Notes under the pieces: generated by a model
Told to the model about the DNA's origin: nothing
Seen by the model: the letters and a program-made list of their open reading frames with translations, nothing else
Database searches by the model: none
Source of the DNA: a virus
Virus record (IMG/VR): IMGVR_UViG_3300046167_000333
Location: 1-23,878 of that record
Direction: 5' to 3' (one strand)
DNA: 23,878 nucleotides
Translations under genes and position numbers: made by a program
Part shown: one piece after another, positions 7,289 through 16,359 of the stretch
How positions within the stretch are numbered: the first letter of the stretch is position 1
How the letters are laid out: each line of letters begins with the position of its first letter

Positions 7289-10116
7289 TAGTAGGAAAAG
7301 CAATTTACAACCTGTTAGTGTCAAACGCCGATTTGCGTGCAATCGTTGACACGCGCATTTTTCCGGAAGTAGCGCAGCAGGACGCAGCACTGCCTTACGT
7401 CGTTTACAACGTGAGCAACAACGAACCCAGCGACACGAAGCGCGAGCCGTCTAAGATGGACACGGCACAAATTGAGGTTAATTTATTTTCGACCAGTTAC
7501 ACCGAGTGCATTGATATGGCGACGCACGTACGGGCTGCGCTTGACCGTGTAACGGGCACATATTCGGGCGTGAATGTTCAAAGCATTCAATACCTAAGTG
7601 AAATAATTGACTTTGACGAAGCGCAGAGAACTTACAACATATCGGCAGATTATGACGTGCGAATAAGTCGCAGCGATTTCGAAATAGCACAGGGCAGCCC
7701 AATTACAGGGGTAACACTTGGCCAACTCTCCGACGTTGACACCACAGGCGTAACCGATGGCCAGGTGATTGCATACGATGCAGCAGCGCAGGAATGGCAA
7801 CCAGCAGACGACGCGGGCGGCGTTACTGAGTTGGGGCAGTTGACAGATGTCCAATTCGGTCAGGGCGGCCCCGAAACGGGCGAGCTATTGAAGTACGACG
7901 GCAGCGAATGGACAAACGACAGCATCGTTAAAAGTGAGATAGGACTTGGTAACGTGGACAACACCAGCGACGCAAATAAACCCGTCAGCACGGCCACGCA
8001 AACCGAACTAAACGCCAAGGCAAACAGCGCAGACTTTAGCAACGTGGACAACACCAGCGACGCGGATAAGCCAGTGAGCACGGCAACACAAACGGCACTA
8101 AACGCAAAGGCCGATACTAGCGCCGTACCTACGGATTTAAACGACTTGAGCGACGTTACAATAGTCGGCACACCGGCAGGAAATCAGGCGCTAATTTATG
8201 ACGCTACAGCGGGCGCGTTCAAATCGCAGGTGAGTTATACCAACCGTTTTGAAGATGAGGTTGAAACGGGAAAAGATATGCCCTCGATATTTGCAGAACG
8301 CGCCTATAGTGTCAAAGGCGAAGGTGACGGGGTTTTCATCGACCCCGAAAGCGACACGCCAACAGCGGGCAAAGTAATCGTGCGAAAGATTTACCACAAA
8401 ACGGGATTCATTACAGACGCCGACGTTATCGGTGACTATACTTTGATTCACACCTTTGCGGACGATACAGCTTACGCGGATACCGTTGCGACCTTTGAAG
8501 GCTTTGAAGATGGCGCAACTTATGGCGTGCCACCGTTCACGTTGCTGCAAACATGGGAGGAAATAGAGCCTTCGACGTACTTGCTTGACCAATCTTATGG
8601 AAGCGGAGCAGCGGCGGCATACTCAACGCGTCAACTTCGATTCGCTCAAACCGACTGCATGGTAATTCGCAGGGCATCGGATAGCACGACCACCACGATA
8701 GGCTTTGACGGTTCAGGAAACATAGACGAGGCAGCTATTGAAACGTTTTGCACGGGCACAACCTGCACGGTTCAAACTTGGAAAGACCAATCAGGCAACA
8801 GTTTTGACTTTTCAGAAAGTAATACTAACATCCAACCACTTATCTATGATTCGGGAGAGATTTTTAAGACAAACGGCAAACCTTCAATAAACTTTACAAC
8901 AAGTGATATTAGGTTAACAAATACGAATTCGATTGTTGATTCTGCTTCTAATATGTGGGTCAGTTGGGTTGCGCGTAGAGATTCAGCAAACGAACAAGAT
9001 GTCAACCGCGGATTATTTGACACTTTTGGAGATCGTACTGTTTTTGACACAAGCACAGAGGGGTGGCTGTATGATGGGAATTATAGTGGTAACCCTTTTA
9101 ATTACAATAATTTACGCAGGAACGCCTTTTTAGACTTGCAAGCAGGATCGGGCAACGCATCCGCCTATTTAGACGGTGTTTTGTGGGATACCGATACCTA
9201 TACTGCAAGCGCAATAAAAACAACGAGTCATCTTGGCTTTGGAGGTTCAGGATATATGAAGGGAGACTTGCAAGAGTTTATTATATGGACGAACAATCAA
9301 TCTTCAAACCGTACCAGCATTGAAGAAAACGTAGGCGACTACTTCACACAAAACACGCCACTGCTTGACACGTATTCAGGTGCGGCGGCGGCGTACTCTT
9401 TGAGGCTTTTGGATTCGACGTATACCGGTTCAGCTATCCGGGTCCGTAGGTCGTCAGACAACACCGAGCAGGATATTGGATTTAACGTATTCTCAGAGCT
9501 GGATACGGTGAGCCTTGCGGCCTTCGCAGGTACTGGTAATGCCTTCGTAAAGACTTGGTACGACCAAAGCGGAAACAGCAACGACGCGACGCAGACGACG
9601 GCGGCGAATCAGCCAAAGATTTACGACGGGACTACGGGGGTGGTGACGGAGAACGGAAAACCTGCGGTGCAATGGACAAGCAGTTCAATGAACCTTATCG
9701 GCACGCCATCAGCAGCAATTCCGCAACCCTATACACTTTTAGCGGTCGCGTCGAATGATGATTATACAGCATTAGCGGGTATTGCGGATATAAGTCAAGG
9801 TTTTTGGCTTGGCTCGCATTACAGAGATGGAGGGAAGAATATAATTAGATTCGGAACTGAAGTTTATGGGTCGGCTTCTACGCCAAACCAGTCTATTTAC
9901 TACGGACTAGGAGATGGTACAAGTAGCAAATTAGCCGTCAATGGCACCATAGAAGCAACAGGCAACGCAGGAACTTTGGATTTGACAAGGTTCGGCATAG
10001 GTGCGACATTTGGATATTTGGGCTACATACAAGAGGTCGTTTATTACCCGTCCGACGAATCTACCAACCGCACGAACATCGAGAGCAATATCAACACCTT
10101 TTATAGTATCTACTAA
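7285..10116 (+). CDS. Tail terminator (DUF3168-like) fused to fibre and lectin-like domains
   Basis: Residues 1-132 resemble tail-completion/terminator proteins: IVGKAIYNLLVSNADLRAIV, RIFPEVAQQDAALPYVVY and ISADYDVRIS. Such proteins normally end here. Instead the frame continues for about 800 residues. About 145-310 hold fibre-like repeats of the form L(S/T)DV...G...YD...W, plus two 30-residue copies beginning NVDNTSDANKPVSTATQT (223-252, 253-282). About 440-690 and 697-943 are two related domains (AAAYSxRxL, RRxSD, then TWxDQSGNS) resembling ConA-like lectin/arabinofuranosidase-B-type domains. The C-terminal part probably binds host surface glycans, since no other large fibre gene is present apart from the tail-tip protein. 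Fusion and roles are inferred; no stop or internal start signal separates the parts. Confidence 0.82.
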   Translation: MIVGKAIYNLLVSNADLRAIVDTRIFPEVAQQDAALPYVVYNVSNNEPSDTKREPSKMDTAQIEVNLFSTSYTECIDMATHVRAALDRVTGTYSGVNVQSIQYLSEIIDFDEAQRTYNISADYDVRISRSDFEIAQGSPITGVTLGQLSDVDTTGVTDGQVIAYDAAAQEWQPADDAGGVTELGQLTDVQFGQGGPETGELLKYDGSEWTNDSIVKSEIGLGNVDNTSDANKPVSTATQTELNAKANSADFSNVDNTSDADKPVSTATQTALNAKADTSAVPTDLNDLSDVTIVGTPAGNQALIYDATAGAFKSQVSYTNRFEDEVETGKDMPSIFAERAYSVKGEGDGVFIDPESDTPTAGKVIVRKIYHKTGFITDADVIGDYTLIHTFADDTAYADTVATFEGFEDGATYGVPPFTLLQTWEEIEPSTYLLDQSYGSGAAAAYSTRQLRFAQTDCMVIRRASDSTTTTIGFDGSGNIDEAAIETFCTGTTCTVQTWKDQSGNSFDFSESNTNIQPLIYDSGEIFKTNGKPSINFTTSDIRLTNTNSIVDSASNMWVSWVARRDSANEQDVNRGLFDTFGDRTVFDTSTEGWLYDGNYSGNPFNYNNLRRNAFLDLQAGSGNASAYLDGVLWDTDTYTASAIKTTSHLGFGGSGYMKGDLQEFIIWTNNQSSNRTSIEENVGDYFTQNTPLLDTYSGAAAAYSLRLLDSTYTGSAIRVRRSSDNTEQDIGFNVFSELDTVSLAAFAGTGNAFVKTWYDQSGNSNDATQTTAANQPKIYDGTTGVVTENGKPAVQWTSSSMNLIGTPSAAIPQPYTLLAVASNDDYTALAGIADISQGFWLGSHYRDGGKNIIRFGTEVYGSASTPNQSIYYGLGDGTSSKLAVNGTIEATGNAGTLDLTRFGIGATFGYLGYIQEVVYYPSDESTNRTNIESNINTFYSIY
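7951..8130 (+). repeat. Two tandem 90-bp coding repeats in the fibre region
   Basis: AACGTGGACAACACCAGCGA begins both copies, at 7951 and 8041, 90 bp apart, keeping the frame. The first 22 bp are identical; the rest diverge mostly at third codon positions. Both encode NVDNTSDAxKPVSTATQTxL, a common phage fibre repeat. Confidence 0.85.
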
Positions 10117-10523
10117 TGGCGCAGTATATAATCGTACTTCCCGAAGGAACACTAACAAGCGAACACCGAGCCAAAGCCATCACGCGCGAATTGTACAATA
10201 TCACAGCGCCGTTGGTTATGCAAGAACCCTATCAAAAAGACGGGACGGTGTTCGGAGTTATCGAACACCCTGACGGAATCCAATTCGCTTTGCAGGTGGA
10301 TACGGAATACAATATTCCCGTCAGCCCTATGGCGACGCTTGAGAAGCTCATCACGCTAATGCTCGAATTGAGCGAGGTAGAAATCCGACAACTTTCCAGC
10401 TACGTACTTAATGCGCAATCCTTCCCGTTTGGGGCAATCGTTCCTAGCACTACGACGGTAAGAGATGATGCGTATATGATTGAGAACGGATGGTTTCCCG
10501 AAACGCCTGAAGGTGAAATTTAA
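10116..10523 (+). CDS. Unknown protein following the adhesin
   Basis: A 135-residue soluble protein, start overlapping the adhesin stop by 1 nt (TAATG). It begins MAQYIIVLPEGTLTSEHRAK and contains FGVIEHPDGIQFALQVDTEY and an Ile/Leu-rich helix; the C-terminus is acidic. Not recognised. Its coupling to the fusion adhesin gene suggests either a fibre-assembly chaperone or a fibre-associated protein, but no motif supports one over the other. Confidence 0.72.
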   Translation: MAQYIIVLPEGTLTSEHRAKAITRELYNITAPLVMQEPYQKDGTVFGVIEHPDGIQFALQVDTEYNIPVSPMATLEKLITLMLELSEVEIRQLSSYVLNAQSFPFGAIVPSTTTVRDDAYMIENGWFPETPEGEI

Positions 10524-10541
10524 AAGCAGTAAATTGCACGC

Positions 10542-10697
10542 ATGAAGGTAACCATACAAAAACCATACAACAAAAACGGCTGGAAATGGTCAGCGGGCAA
10601 AGTTGTAGACGTTTCCAATAAGTTTGCCGCAAAACTTAAAAAAGGCGGGTATTTAGATAAGCCCGAAAAAAAAGAATCAAAAAAAATTAAAGAGTAA
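10542..10697 (+). CDS. Small Lys-rich protein upstream of the major tail protein
   Basis: A 51-residue frame, MKVTIQKPYNKNGWKWSAGK, then VVDVSNKFAAKLKKGGYLDK and a Lys/Glu-rich tail. Its pattern (short beta strand, GxVVDVS, then a helix ending in GGYL) resembles small structural-module proteins that precede tail genes in many phages; function unknown. It overlaps the next ATG by 1 nt (TAATG), supporting translation. Confidence 0.7.
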   Translation: MKVTIQKPYNKNGWKWSAGKVVDVSNKFAAKLKKGGYLDKPEKKESKKIKE

Positions 10698-11143
10698 TGG
10701 CACAAACAACAGGCATAATTAACTCGTCGAGCATTCGGGTTTTTCTCGGAACTACAGACGACAGCGAGGTAGTAATTGACCACGTAACAGAGTGCAGCAT
10801 TTCCATGACCACGGATATGCGCGATATAACCACCAAGACAAGCGCGGGTTATCGTGAACTTTTGCCCGGTTTAAAGTCAGCCAGCATGAGCGTGAGCGGC
10901 CTTTTTGCAGAGGATGCCACCAACGGTTACAACCAACTTATCGACCACCAACTTGCAGGCGATAAGCTTTTTGTAATCTTCACAAATACGGGAGGCGGAG
11001 CAACTGCAAACGCAGGCGACGAGCAGTTTGATATTGAAGGTTACATCTCAAGCCTTGAGCAAACCGCAGGCGTAGAAGACAACGTTGGCTTTTCTATGAC
11101 TATCGAAGTAACGGGCACAGTTGTACGTGAGGTGATTGCGTAA
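10697..11143 (+). CDS. Major tail protein (TP901-1-like)
   Basis: A 148-residue tail tube subunit: VTECSISMTTDMRDITTKTS, then GYRELLPGLKSASMSVSGLF, and FDIEGYISSLEQTAGVEDNV. The pairing of an early Ser/Thr-rich strand with the GLKSAxMSVSG strand is typical of TP901-1-type major tail proteins. It polymerises as stacked rings around the tape measure. Its place directly before the chaperone pair and tape measure gene agrees. Confidence 0.9.
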   Translation: MAQTTGIINSSSIRVFLGTTDDSEVVIDHVTECSISMTTDMRDITTKTSAGYRELLPGLKSASMSVSGLFAEDATNGYNQLIDHQLAGDKLFVIFTNTGGGATANAGDEQFDIEGYISSLEQTAGVEDNVGFSMTIEVTGTVVREVIA

Positions 11144-11151
11144 TATCTTTG
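11121..11151 (+). promoter_or_regulatory. Candidate promoter before the tail chaperone gene
   Basis: TTG at 11121-11123, 20 nt, then a perfect TATCTTTG box at 11144-11151, with only CCAC before the ATG at 11156. Transcripts from it would be leaderless or nearly so. It overlaps the end of the major tail protein gene. Confidence 0.5.
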
Positions 11152-11155
11152 CCAC

Positions 11156-11461
11156 ATGGTAGAGATAAAACTAGACGGTAAAACATTCCCAATCCGTGCA
11201 ACGATGCGCGCTTGGCGAAAGTTTGAAGATGCGACAGGTAAAAAGGTGGCAGACGTTGACAGCAACGACGTTACTTTGATTCCTGAGCTGGTTTATTATT
11301 TTGTGCAGGAGGGTTGCAAAAGCCAAGGCATGGCGTTTGAAATGGACGTTGATGATTTCTTTGGTATGATAGAAATATCAGACTTGCAAAAACTCAGCGA
11401 AGCCGTGGCCAAAGTCATGGGCGGCACACAAAAAAAAACAAAGGCCAAGGCAAGCCGTTGA
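11156..11461 (+). CDS. Tail assembly chaperone (gpG-like)
   Basis: A 101-residue protein beginning MVEIKLDGKTFPIRATMRAW, with a MDVDDFFGMIE segment and a Lys/Thr/Ala tail. By position (between major tail protein and tape measure), size and the -1 frameshift site near its end, it is the short form of the tail assembly chaperone, which coats the tape measure protein during tube assembly. It is read in frame to a TGA at 11459-11461; a fraction of ribosomes should shift into the next frame (11458-11745). Confidence 0.85.
   Translation: MVEIKLDGKTFPIRATMRAWRKFEDATGKKVADVDSNDVTLIPELVYYFVQEGCKSQGMAFEMDVDDFFGMIEISDLQKLSEAVAKVMGGTQKKTKAKASR
11431..11437 (+). promoter_or_regulatory. -1 ribosomal frameshift site in the tail chaperone pair
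   Basis: A run of nine A (11430-11438) contains the heptamer A AAA AAA at 11431-11437 in the correct phase (codons CAA AAA AAA ACA). A -1 slip yields NKGQGKPLTWDEIEE and continues to 11745 without a stop. This is the expected G/GT arrangement. Confidence 0.85.
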
Positions 11462-11745
11462 CGTGGGATGAAATTGAAGAAATGGGGTTGGGCCAGTTGC
11501 GCCTAACCCCTTTTTTGCTTTATGGTTTGACGTTCTCAGAGTTTGGCAACGCTATGGCGGGCCACTACAAAGAAATCGAAGAAAGAGAAAAAGCGGAATG
11601 GGAGCGCACGCGGTGGCTTGCAGCTATCACAATAAACCCACACGTAAAGAAAAGGATAACGCCAAAAGACTTGGCATCCTTTCCATGGGAGAAGAAAGAA
11701 AAGGCCGCCGATGGAATTGGTATCTTGCGACAGTTAGCAAAGTAA
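11458..11745 (+). CDS. Tail assembly chaperone, T part (expressed by -1 frameshift)
   Basis: The -1 frame relative to gpG encodes TWDEIEEMGLGQLRLTPFLL, YGLTFSEFGNAMAGHYKEIE and an Arg/Trp-rich helix, ending at 11745. LTxxEFxxAxxGH is the typical T-domain motif that binds the tape measure. It would be made only as a GT fusion (about 11156-11745, 196 residues); the TTG at 11458 is a poor start and lies beyond the slip site. It ends 4 nt before the tape measure ATG. Confidence 0.85.
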   Translation: MTWDEIEEMGLGQLRLTPFLLYGLTFSEFGNAMAGHYKEIEEREKAEWERTRWLAAITINPHVKKRITPKDLASFPWEKKEKAADGIGILRQLAK

Positions 11746-11749
11746 CAGC

Positions 11750-14086
11750 ATGGCAAAATTAGGCGATTTAATTGTAAGAGTTGGCGCGGATACCACGCCA
11801 CTAAATACGGCACTTGGAAACGTTACCCGCACCATGCGGCAAAGCACGGGCAACATCCAAAAGTTAGGCCGTAATATGAGCATGGCGATAACTGCGCCAC
11901 TGGTTGCTATAGCTGCAACCTCATTCCGTACTGCTGCAACCTTCGAGCAATCAATGGCCAAGGTTAAAGCCGTTTCGGGTGCAACCGCTGCCGAGTTTGA
12001 AAGCCTAGAAAATAACGCCAAAGAGTTAGGACGTACAACGCGATTCACAGCAAGCGAGGTAAGCGCCTTGCAGTTGGAATTTGCAAAGCTTGGTTTTTCC
12101 GCACAAGAAATTACAGAGGTAACAGAAGCCACTCTAAACCTTGCACAGGCGACAGGTTCAGACCTTGCACAAAGTGCAGAGGTAGCGGGTGCAACGCTGC
12201 GCGCGTTTGGTTTGGATGCATCAGAAACCAGCCGCGTCACCGATGTAATGGCCGCAAGCTTCAGCACCTCGGCGCTGGATATTGATAGTTTCCAGGATTC
12301 CATGAAATTTGTTGCGCCTGTTGCCAAGGCTGCCGGCGTTTCATTGGAGGAAGCCACGGCGATGCTTGGACAGCTTGCCAATAACGGTATCAAAGGCAGC
12401 ACGGCGGGCACGTCACTGCGTAGGATATTGCAAGAAATTGCGGGCAGCGGTCAGCCATTTGCCGAGGCTATGAAAAAGAGCGCCGACGAGGTTATAAACT
12501 TGGCCGACGCAAAGGATGAGGTAGGCCGTACGGCTTCGAGTGCGTTTCTTGTTTTAAAGGAAGGCATGGGCGATGTGCAAGGACTAACGACAGAGCTACA
12601 AGGTGCGACAGGTGCGGCGGCGGCAATGGCCGCAATCATGGACGACACAGCCGAGGGCGCAATGAAACGGATGCAGTCGGCAATCGAGGGGGCGCAGATA
12701 GAAATAGGCACGGCGCTTGCTCCTATCATGATAAAATTGGCGGGCATTGTTGCCGACTTAGCGCAGAAGTTTAGCACGATGAGCGACGGCGGGCAAGCTA
12801 TGGTTTTCGCATTGTCTGCCGTGTTTGGTGCAATTGGCCCGGTGCTTGCATTGTTGCCAAGCTTTACAGCAGGATTGAAGGCGGCTAAACTTGCTTTTGC
12901 TTCTCTAAATATGACAATGCGCGCCAACCCCTTCGGCGTGGTTGCAACGGCCATCGGTTTGGTTGTTGGCGCGGTTATCATGTTGAACAATGCAAGCAGC
13001 GAAGGCAGCAGCAAGGTGGACGACCTGAAGAAAAGCCTAGGCGGTTTAGATTTAAAGCAGCAAAAGGCAGCAATTGAAGGCGCGGCAACATCTCAGAAAG
13101 CATACGTTGAACAACTCAAAGAGGAACGCGATACAATTTTAAAACTCGCGCCATATAAAAGACACGCAAACAGTGGAGCGGGCCGAGACTTGAAGAGACT
13201 CGAAAAAGCATTAGAAACAGCAAACGCGGATTTAACGACAATGCTGAGCCTAGAGGAAGGAGTAGCATTGAAGCTGAAAGCAGTAGGAGCAGAGGCGAGC
13301 GGCGCAGGCGATACCATTGTAACACTTGCAACAGATACCAAGACGACAACCACAGAAACGCGTCAGCTCGACCAAACGTTAGGGTATTTATTCAATACGC
13401 TTGAGGAAACACCAAACGAAAACATATGGCAACCAACGGAGGAAGGTGCAAAGGACTTAACGCAGACGCTTGGCCACTTGTTTAACAAGCTTGAACAAAT
13501 GCCGAGCCTAACCGAACCACTGACACAGGCCGAGCAGGATTTGCAAGACTTTAATAATAGCGTAACTCAAGCGGTAGAAGGTGCAGCACAAAGCGCGGCC
13601 ATTGGTTTTGGTATGATGTTGGGTGAAGGCATTGCCACCGGCCAAGGCATGAAAGGCGTGGGCGCTATGTTGTTGGGCGTCTTTGCAGATTTAGCCATTC
13701 AATTAGGCACGTTGGCAATTGGTTACGGTATTGCCATAGAACAAATTAAAATTGCATTAGCGTCATTGGCTGGCCCTGTTGCAATTGCCGCAGGGATTGC
13801 GCTTGTTGCATTGGGTGCAGGACTTAAAGGAGCAATAGCCAAAAAAGCCGAAAGCGCGGGCGTTCCAGCCTTTGCCGATGGCGGAATAGTTTCAGGCCCG
13901 ACGCTTGGCCTTGTGGGTGAATATCCCGGCGCAAAAACTAACCCGGAGGTAATTGCACCACTTGACAAATTGCGCGGTATGTTAGGCGGGCAAAATGTAC
14001 AGGTAACAGGCAAGATTTCAGGCCGTGATATATTATTAACGAGCGAAATGAGCAGTATAGACCGTAACCGAGTAAGGGGATACTAA
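11750..14086 (+). CDS. Tail tape measure protein
   Basis: A 778-residue protein. The N-terminal 300 residues (VRVGADTTPLNTAL, ITAPLVAIAATSF, FEQSMAKVKAVSGATAAEFE) are the PhageMin_Tail/TP901 tape measure core. The middle is helical with Lys/Glu/Gln stretches. Near the C-terminus is a hydrophobic Gly/Ala/Ile region (about 600-710) and then AFADGGIVSGPTLGLVGEYPG, the usual end motif. The length sets the tail tube length: at about 1.5 angstrom per residue, roughly 115-120 nm. Transcribed with the tail operon. Confidence 0.94.
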   Translation: MAKLGDLIVRVGADTTPLNTALGNVTRTMRQSTGNIQKLGRNMSMAITAPLVAIAATSFRTAATFEQSMAKVKAVSGATAAEFESLENNAKELGRTTRFTASEVSALQLEFAKLGFSAQEITEVTEATLNLAQATGSDLAQSAEVAGATLRAFGLDASETSRVTDVMAASFSTSALDIDSFQDSMKFVAPVAKAAGVSLEEATAMLGQLANNGIKGSTAGTSLRRILQEIAGSGQPFAEAMKKSADEVINLADAKDEVGRTASSAFLVLKEGMGDVQGLTTELQGATGAAAAMAAIMDDTAEGAMKRMQSAIEGAQIEIGTALAPIMIKLAGIVADLAQKFSTMSDGGQAMVFALSAVFGAIGPVLALLPSFTAGLKAAKLAFASLNMTMRANPFGVVATAIGLVVGAVIMLNNASSEGSSKVDDLKKSLGGLDLKQQKAAIEGAATSQKAYVEQLKEERDTILKLAPYKRHANSGAGRDLKRLEKALETANADLTTMLSLEEGVALKLKAVGAEASGAGDTIVTLATDTKTTTTETRQLDQTLGYLFNTLEETPNENIWQPTEEGAKDLTQTLGHLFNKLEQMPSLTEPLTQAEQDLQDFNNSVTQAVEGAAQSAAIGFGMMLGEGIATGQGMKGVGAMLLGVFADLAIQLGTLAIGYGIAIEQIKIALASLAGPVAIAAGIALVALGAGLKGAIAKKAESAGVPAFADGGIVSGPTLGLVGEYPGAKTNPEVIAPLDKLRGMLGGQNVQVTGKISGRDILLTSEMSSIDRNRVRGY

Positions 14087-16359
14087 TGAGCACAATAAGA
14101 TTTTATGGAGAGTTTCGGGATGAACTTGGCACAGACTGGCGCATTAATTTGCACGACACTGATTTTGTTGGCACAACGTACGAGATAACCCTAGGCGGTG
14201 AAGGTTTTCAATTGCGTTATACAGGCGACAGCGAAAACCGTTTTCAACCTGTTATAGGTTCATCGGTTACATTCAGCGTTTTGAATGATGGCGGACAATT
14301 TGAAACCTTTTTAAATACTGTTTTTCCTGCTGCTGAGGAAGGGCGAATGCAGGTTGAAATTCGCAAAGACCCGGACGGCTTAAATACATTGTATTGGGCG
14401 GGAATCATAGCGGCGGAACAGATAGAGCAGGAGGATGCACCAGCGCCGAATATCGTAAACATAACCGCGTCCGATGATATAGCAAACCTCAAAGAAACGC
14501 GATTTATTCCGCCTGCTGTACCCTATCCATTACGCGCCACGGTGATACAAATATTTAACCAAATGCGCACAACGAGCCTGTGGGGAAACAGCGCGGCTTT
14601 TTTAAGATATGTGAACGATGTAGAAATGGAAGACTACACGGGCACGGATTGGTTTAAAGATGTGACGACGTACAATTTGATGGTAACCAATGATAGTAAA
14701 ATTTACGATGGAGCACGCGGGCACAATAGCTTTGAAATTTTAGAAAGTCTTGCATTGTCGCTGAACGCGCGAGTGTTTCAGGCTGCCGGGCATTGGTGGT
14801 TTCTACCTGTAAACTGCCATTTGCGGGCGAGCGAAGGCGACAACTGGACGAGCGATTTAAAGCAGGTTAATTTATCTGGTAATGCGGTGACATTGACCAC
14901 GGGCGAAGTATCTGAATTATCTGCGGAATATGTTACCGAAATAGATGACGATTTTACCAAAATGGCAGGCGGTACAATCAGCAATTTACCGCCTTATAAA
15001 AGCGTGCGGCGGGTAAGGCGATACGATGGCAATGATTACATTTTTAGCGATTACACGACAGGCATAACCACGGGCGACAACGTTACGTTTTCAGATACAG
15101 ACCGCACATATATTCAAAATTTACAGTTCACGCTTGGCGGCAGTTGTCAAATTTTACTGCCTGCGCAATCGTACGAAAATAACCCTTTCAACAATGCGGT
15201 GGTGCAGGTGCAGATGACAATACAATGCGGCACACTGTATTACACAAATGCGGGTTGGACTTCTACACCGGGAGAACGCACGCAAGGCATTGCAAACTTC
15301 CAACGCGGGGAAGGTCTTGACGCGGCTTTGACATGGGGCGTCACTACTGACGAATTGCCCAGCCAACAGGAGGGAATCGATATAACCATACAGATTAGAA
15401 TCATTCAAATTGGGGTTGATGTTACAAGCGACTACACCAGCACCGGGCAAATGATTTTAATTAGTCACCTAAATTTACAAGACGACCAAGGACTGCTTGG
15501 CGATGGTCTTTTATATGAAGCACAAACCAGCTTGAATAATAAATTAGTCAGCGACCAAGGCGAGGCGCTGCATGGTGACCCACAAGCCACAATTAGCGGC
15601 GTAAATTTTCAAGTCCTTTATGGTGCTTTTATCATTGACGGATTAGACAATCAATATACAAGCAGCCAAACAACAACCGCAGTACCCTTGCACCGTCTTG
15701 GCGTTGAGGAAGCAATGGCGGCGGCGCAGTTTCCTATACCAATAAAGCGCGGCCAAATTTATGGGCGTTTGTTTGAGATGTGGCAAACGATAAAGGAAGG
15801 CACCGAATACTTTGCACCGTTTTGCTTTGATGTAGTTATGAACGCACGCCAAAGCAATGTGCAGCGATGGCAATTGGATTTTGACGCTACTAATATCACT
15901 TCAAACGAGTTGATTTTAGAAAACGACAACGACACGTTACAGACGTCTATGTTAGCCACAAACGTCGTCGAAGGCGTGGGCACAGTATCGGAACAGGTGC
16001 GGCAATTGCGTGCGGGTGAATTAAGCAGCTTCAGCGACGTTAGGACAATTTCAAACCGTAGCGGGTCAAATAATTATATACTACAGCACGACACGCACAT
16101 ATTCAATAACTGGATAGGTGGCAACGGCAGCGGAAATTTGTATTTGCCCCTTGTGGCCAACAGCGAAGGGCGAACGATACAAATACATAGTGATGCGACC
16201 ATTGCAGCCAATAAATTTGTGAAACTGCTGCCAAATGTTACGGATACAAGTGCAACAATAGACGGCGCAACGAGTTACAACTTCGACCGTGCTTACGACG
16301 GCATTACTATCTTGTGCCATAATTCGAATTGGTATATCATACAGAAAAAAGAGAAGTGA
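14086..16359 (+). CDS. Large tail-tip protein with C-terminal beta domain
   Basis: A 757-residue protein overlapping the tape measure stop by 1 nt. Its start, STIRFYGEFRDELGTDWRIN, and the following FQLRYTGDSENRFQPVIGSS segment occur in tail-tip/baseplate hub proteins of Bacteroidota siphophages. A DDIANLKE segment (about 128) and YDGARGHNSFEILESLALSL (about 208-227) follow. The last 100 residues (NNYILQHDTHIFNN, TIQIHSDATIAANKF, NSNWYIIQKKEK) look like a small beta-sandwich head often found at the end of phage fibres. Probable role: tail tip, with host contact by the C-terminal domain. Assigned by context and general resemblance. Confidence 0.72.
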   Translation: MSTIRFYGEFRDELGTDWRINLHDTDFVGTTYEITLGGEGFQLRYTGDSENRFQPVIGSSVTFSVLNDGGQFETFLNTVFPAAEEGRMQVEIRKDPDGLNTLYWAGIIAAEQIEQEDAPAPNIVNITASDDIANLKETRFIPPAVPYPLRATVIQIFNQMRTTSLWGNSAAFLRYVNDVEMEDYTGTDWFKDVTTYNLMVTNDSKIYDGARGHNSFEILESLALSLNARVFQAAGHWWFLPVNCHLRASEGDNWTSDLKQVNLSGNAVTLTTGEVSELSAEYVTEIDDDFTKMAGGTISNLPPYKSVRRVRRYDGNDYIFSDYTTGITTGDNVTFSDTDRTYIQNLQFTLGGSCQILLPAQSYENNPFNNAVVQVQMTIQCGTLYYTNAGWTSTPGERTQGIANFQRGEGLDAALTWGVTTDELPSQQEGIDITIQIRIIQIGVDVTSDYTSTGQMILISHLNLQDDQGLLGDGLLYEAQTSLNNKLVSDQGEALHGDPQATISGVNFQVLYGAFIIDGLDNQYTSSQTTTAVPLHRLGVEEAMAAAQFPIPIKRGQIYGRLFEMWQTIKEGTEYFAPFCFDVVMNARQSNVQRWQLDFDATNITSNELILENDNDTLQTSMLATNVVEGVGTVSEQVRQLRAGELSSFSDVRTISNRSGSNNYILQHDTHIFNNWIGGNGSGNLYLPLVANSEGRTIQIHSDATIAANKFVKLLPNVTDTSATIDGATSYNFDRAYDGITILCHNSNWYIIQKKEK

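Noticed and set aside
7951-8130. Repeats considered as CRISPR or recombination sites
   Set aside because: Only two in-frame 90-bp coding copies differing at third positions; they are protein fibre repeats.
10530-10537. TAAATTGC 4 nt before the ATG at 10542 as another leaderless promoter
   Set aside because: The box is weak and no -33 TTG is present at the right spacing, so it was not counted with the others.
11734-12411. 225-codon minus-strand frame over the tape measure gene
   Set aside because: Antisense shadow of an Ala/Thr-rich gene; composition biased to Ala/Ser/Val and no promoter or domain found.
12451-13014. 187-codon minus-strand frame over the tape measure gene
   Set aside because: Same reason: mirror of the Ala-rich tape measure, no independent support.
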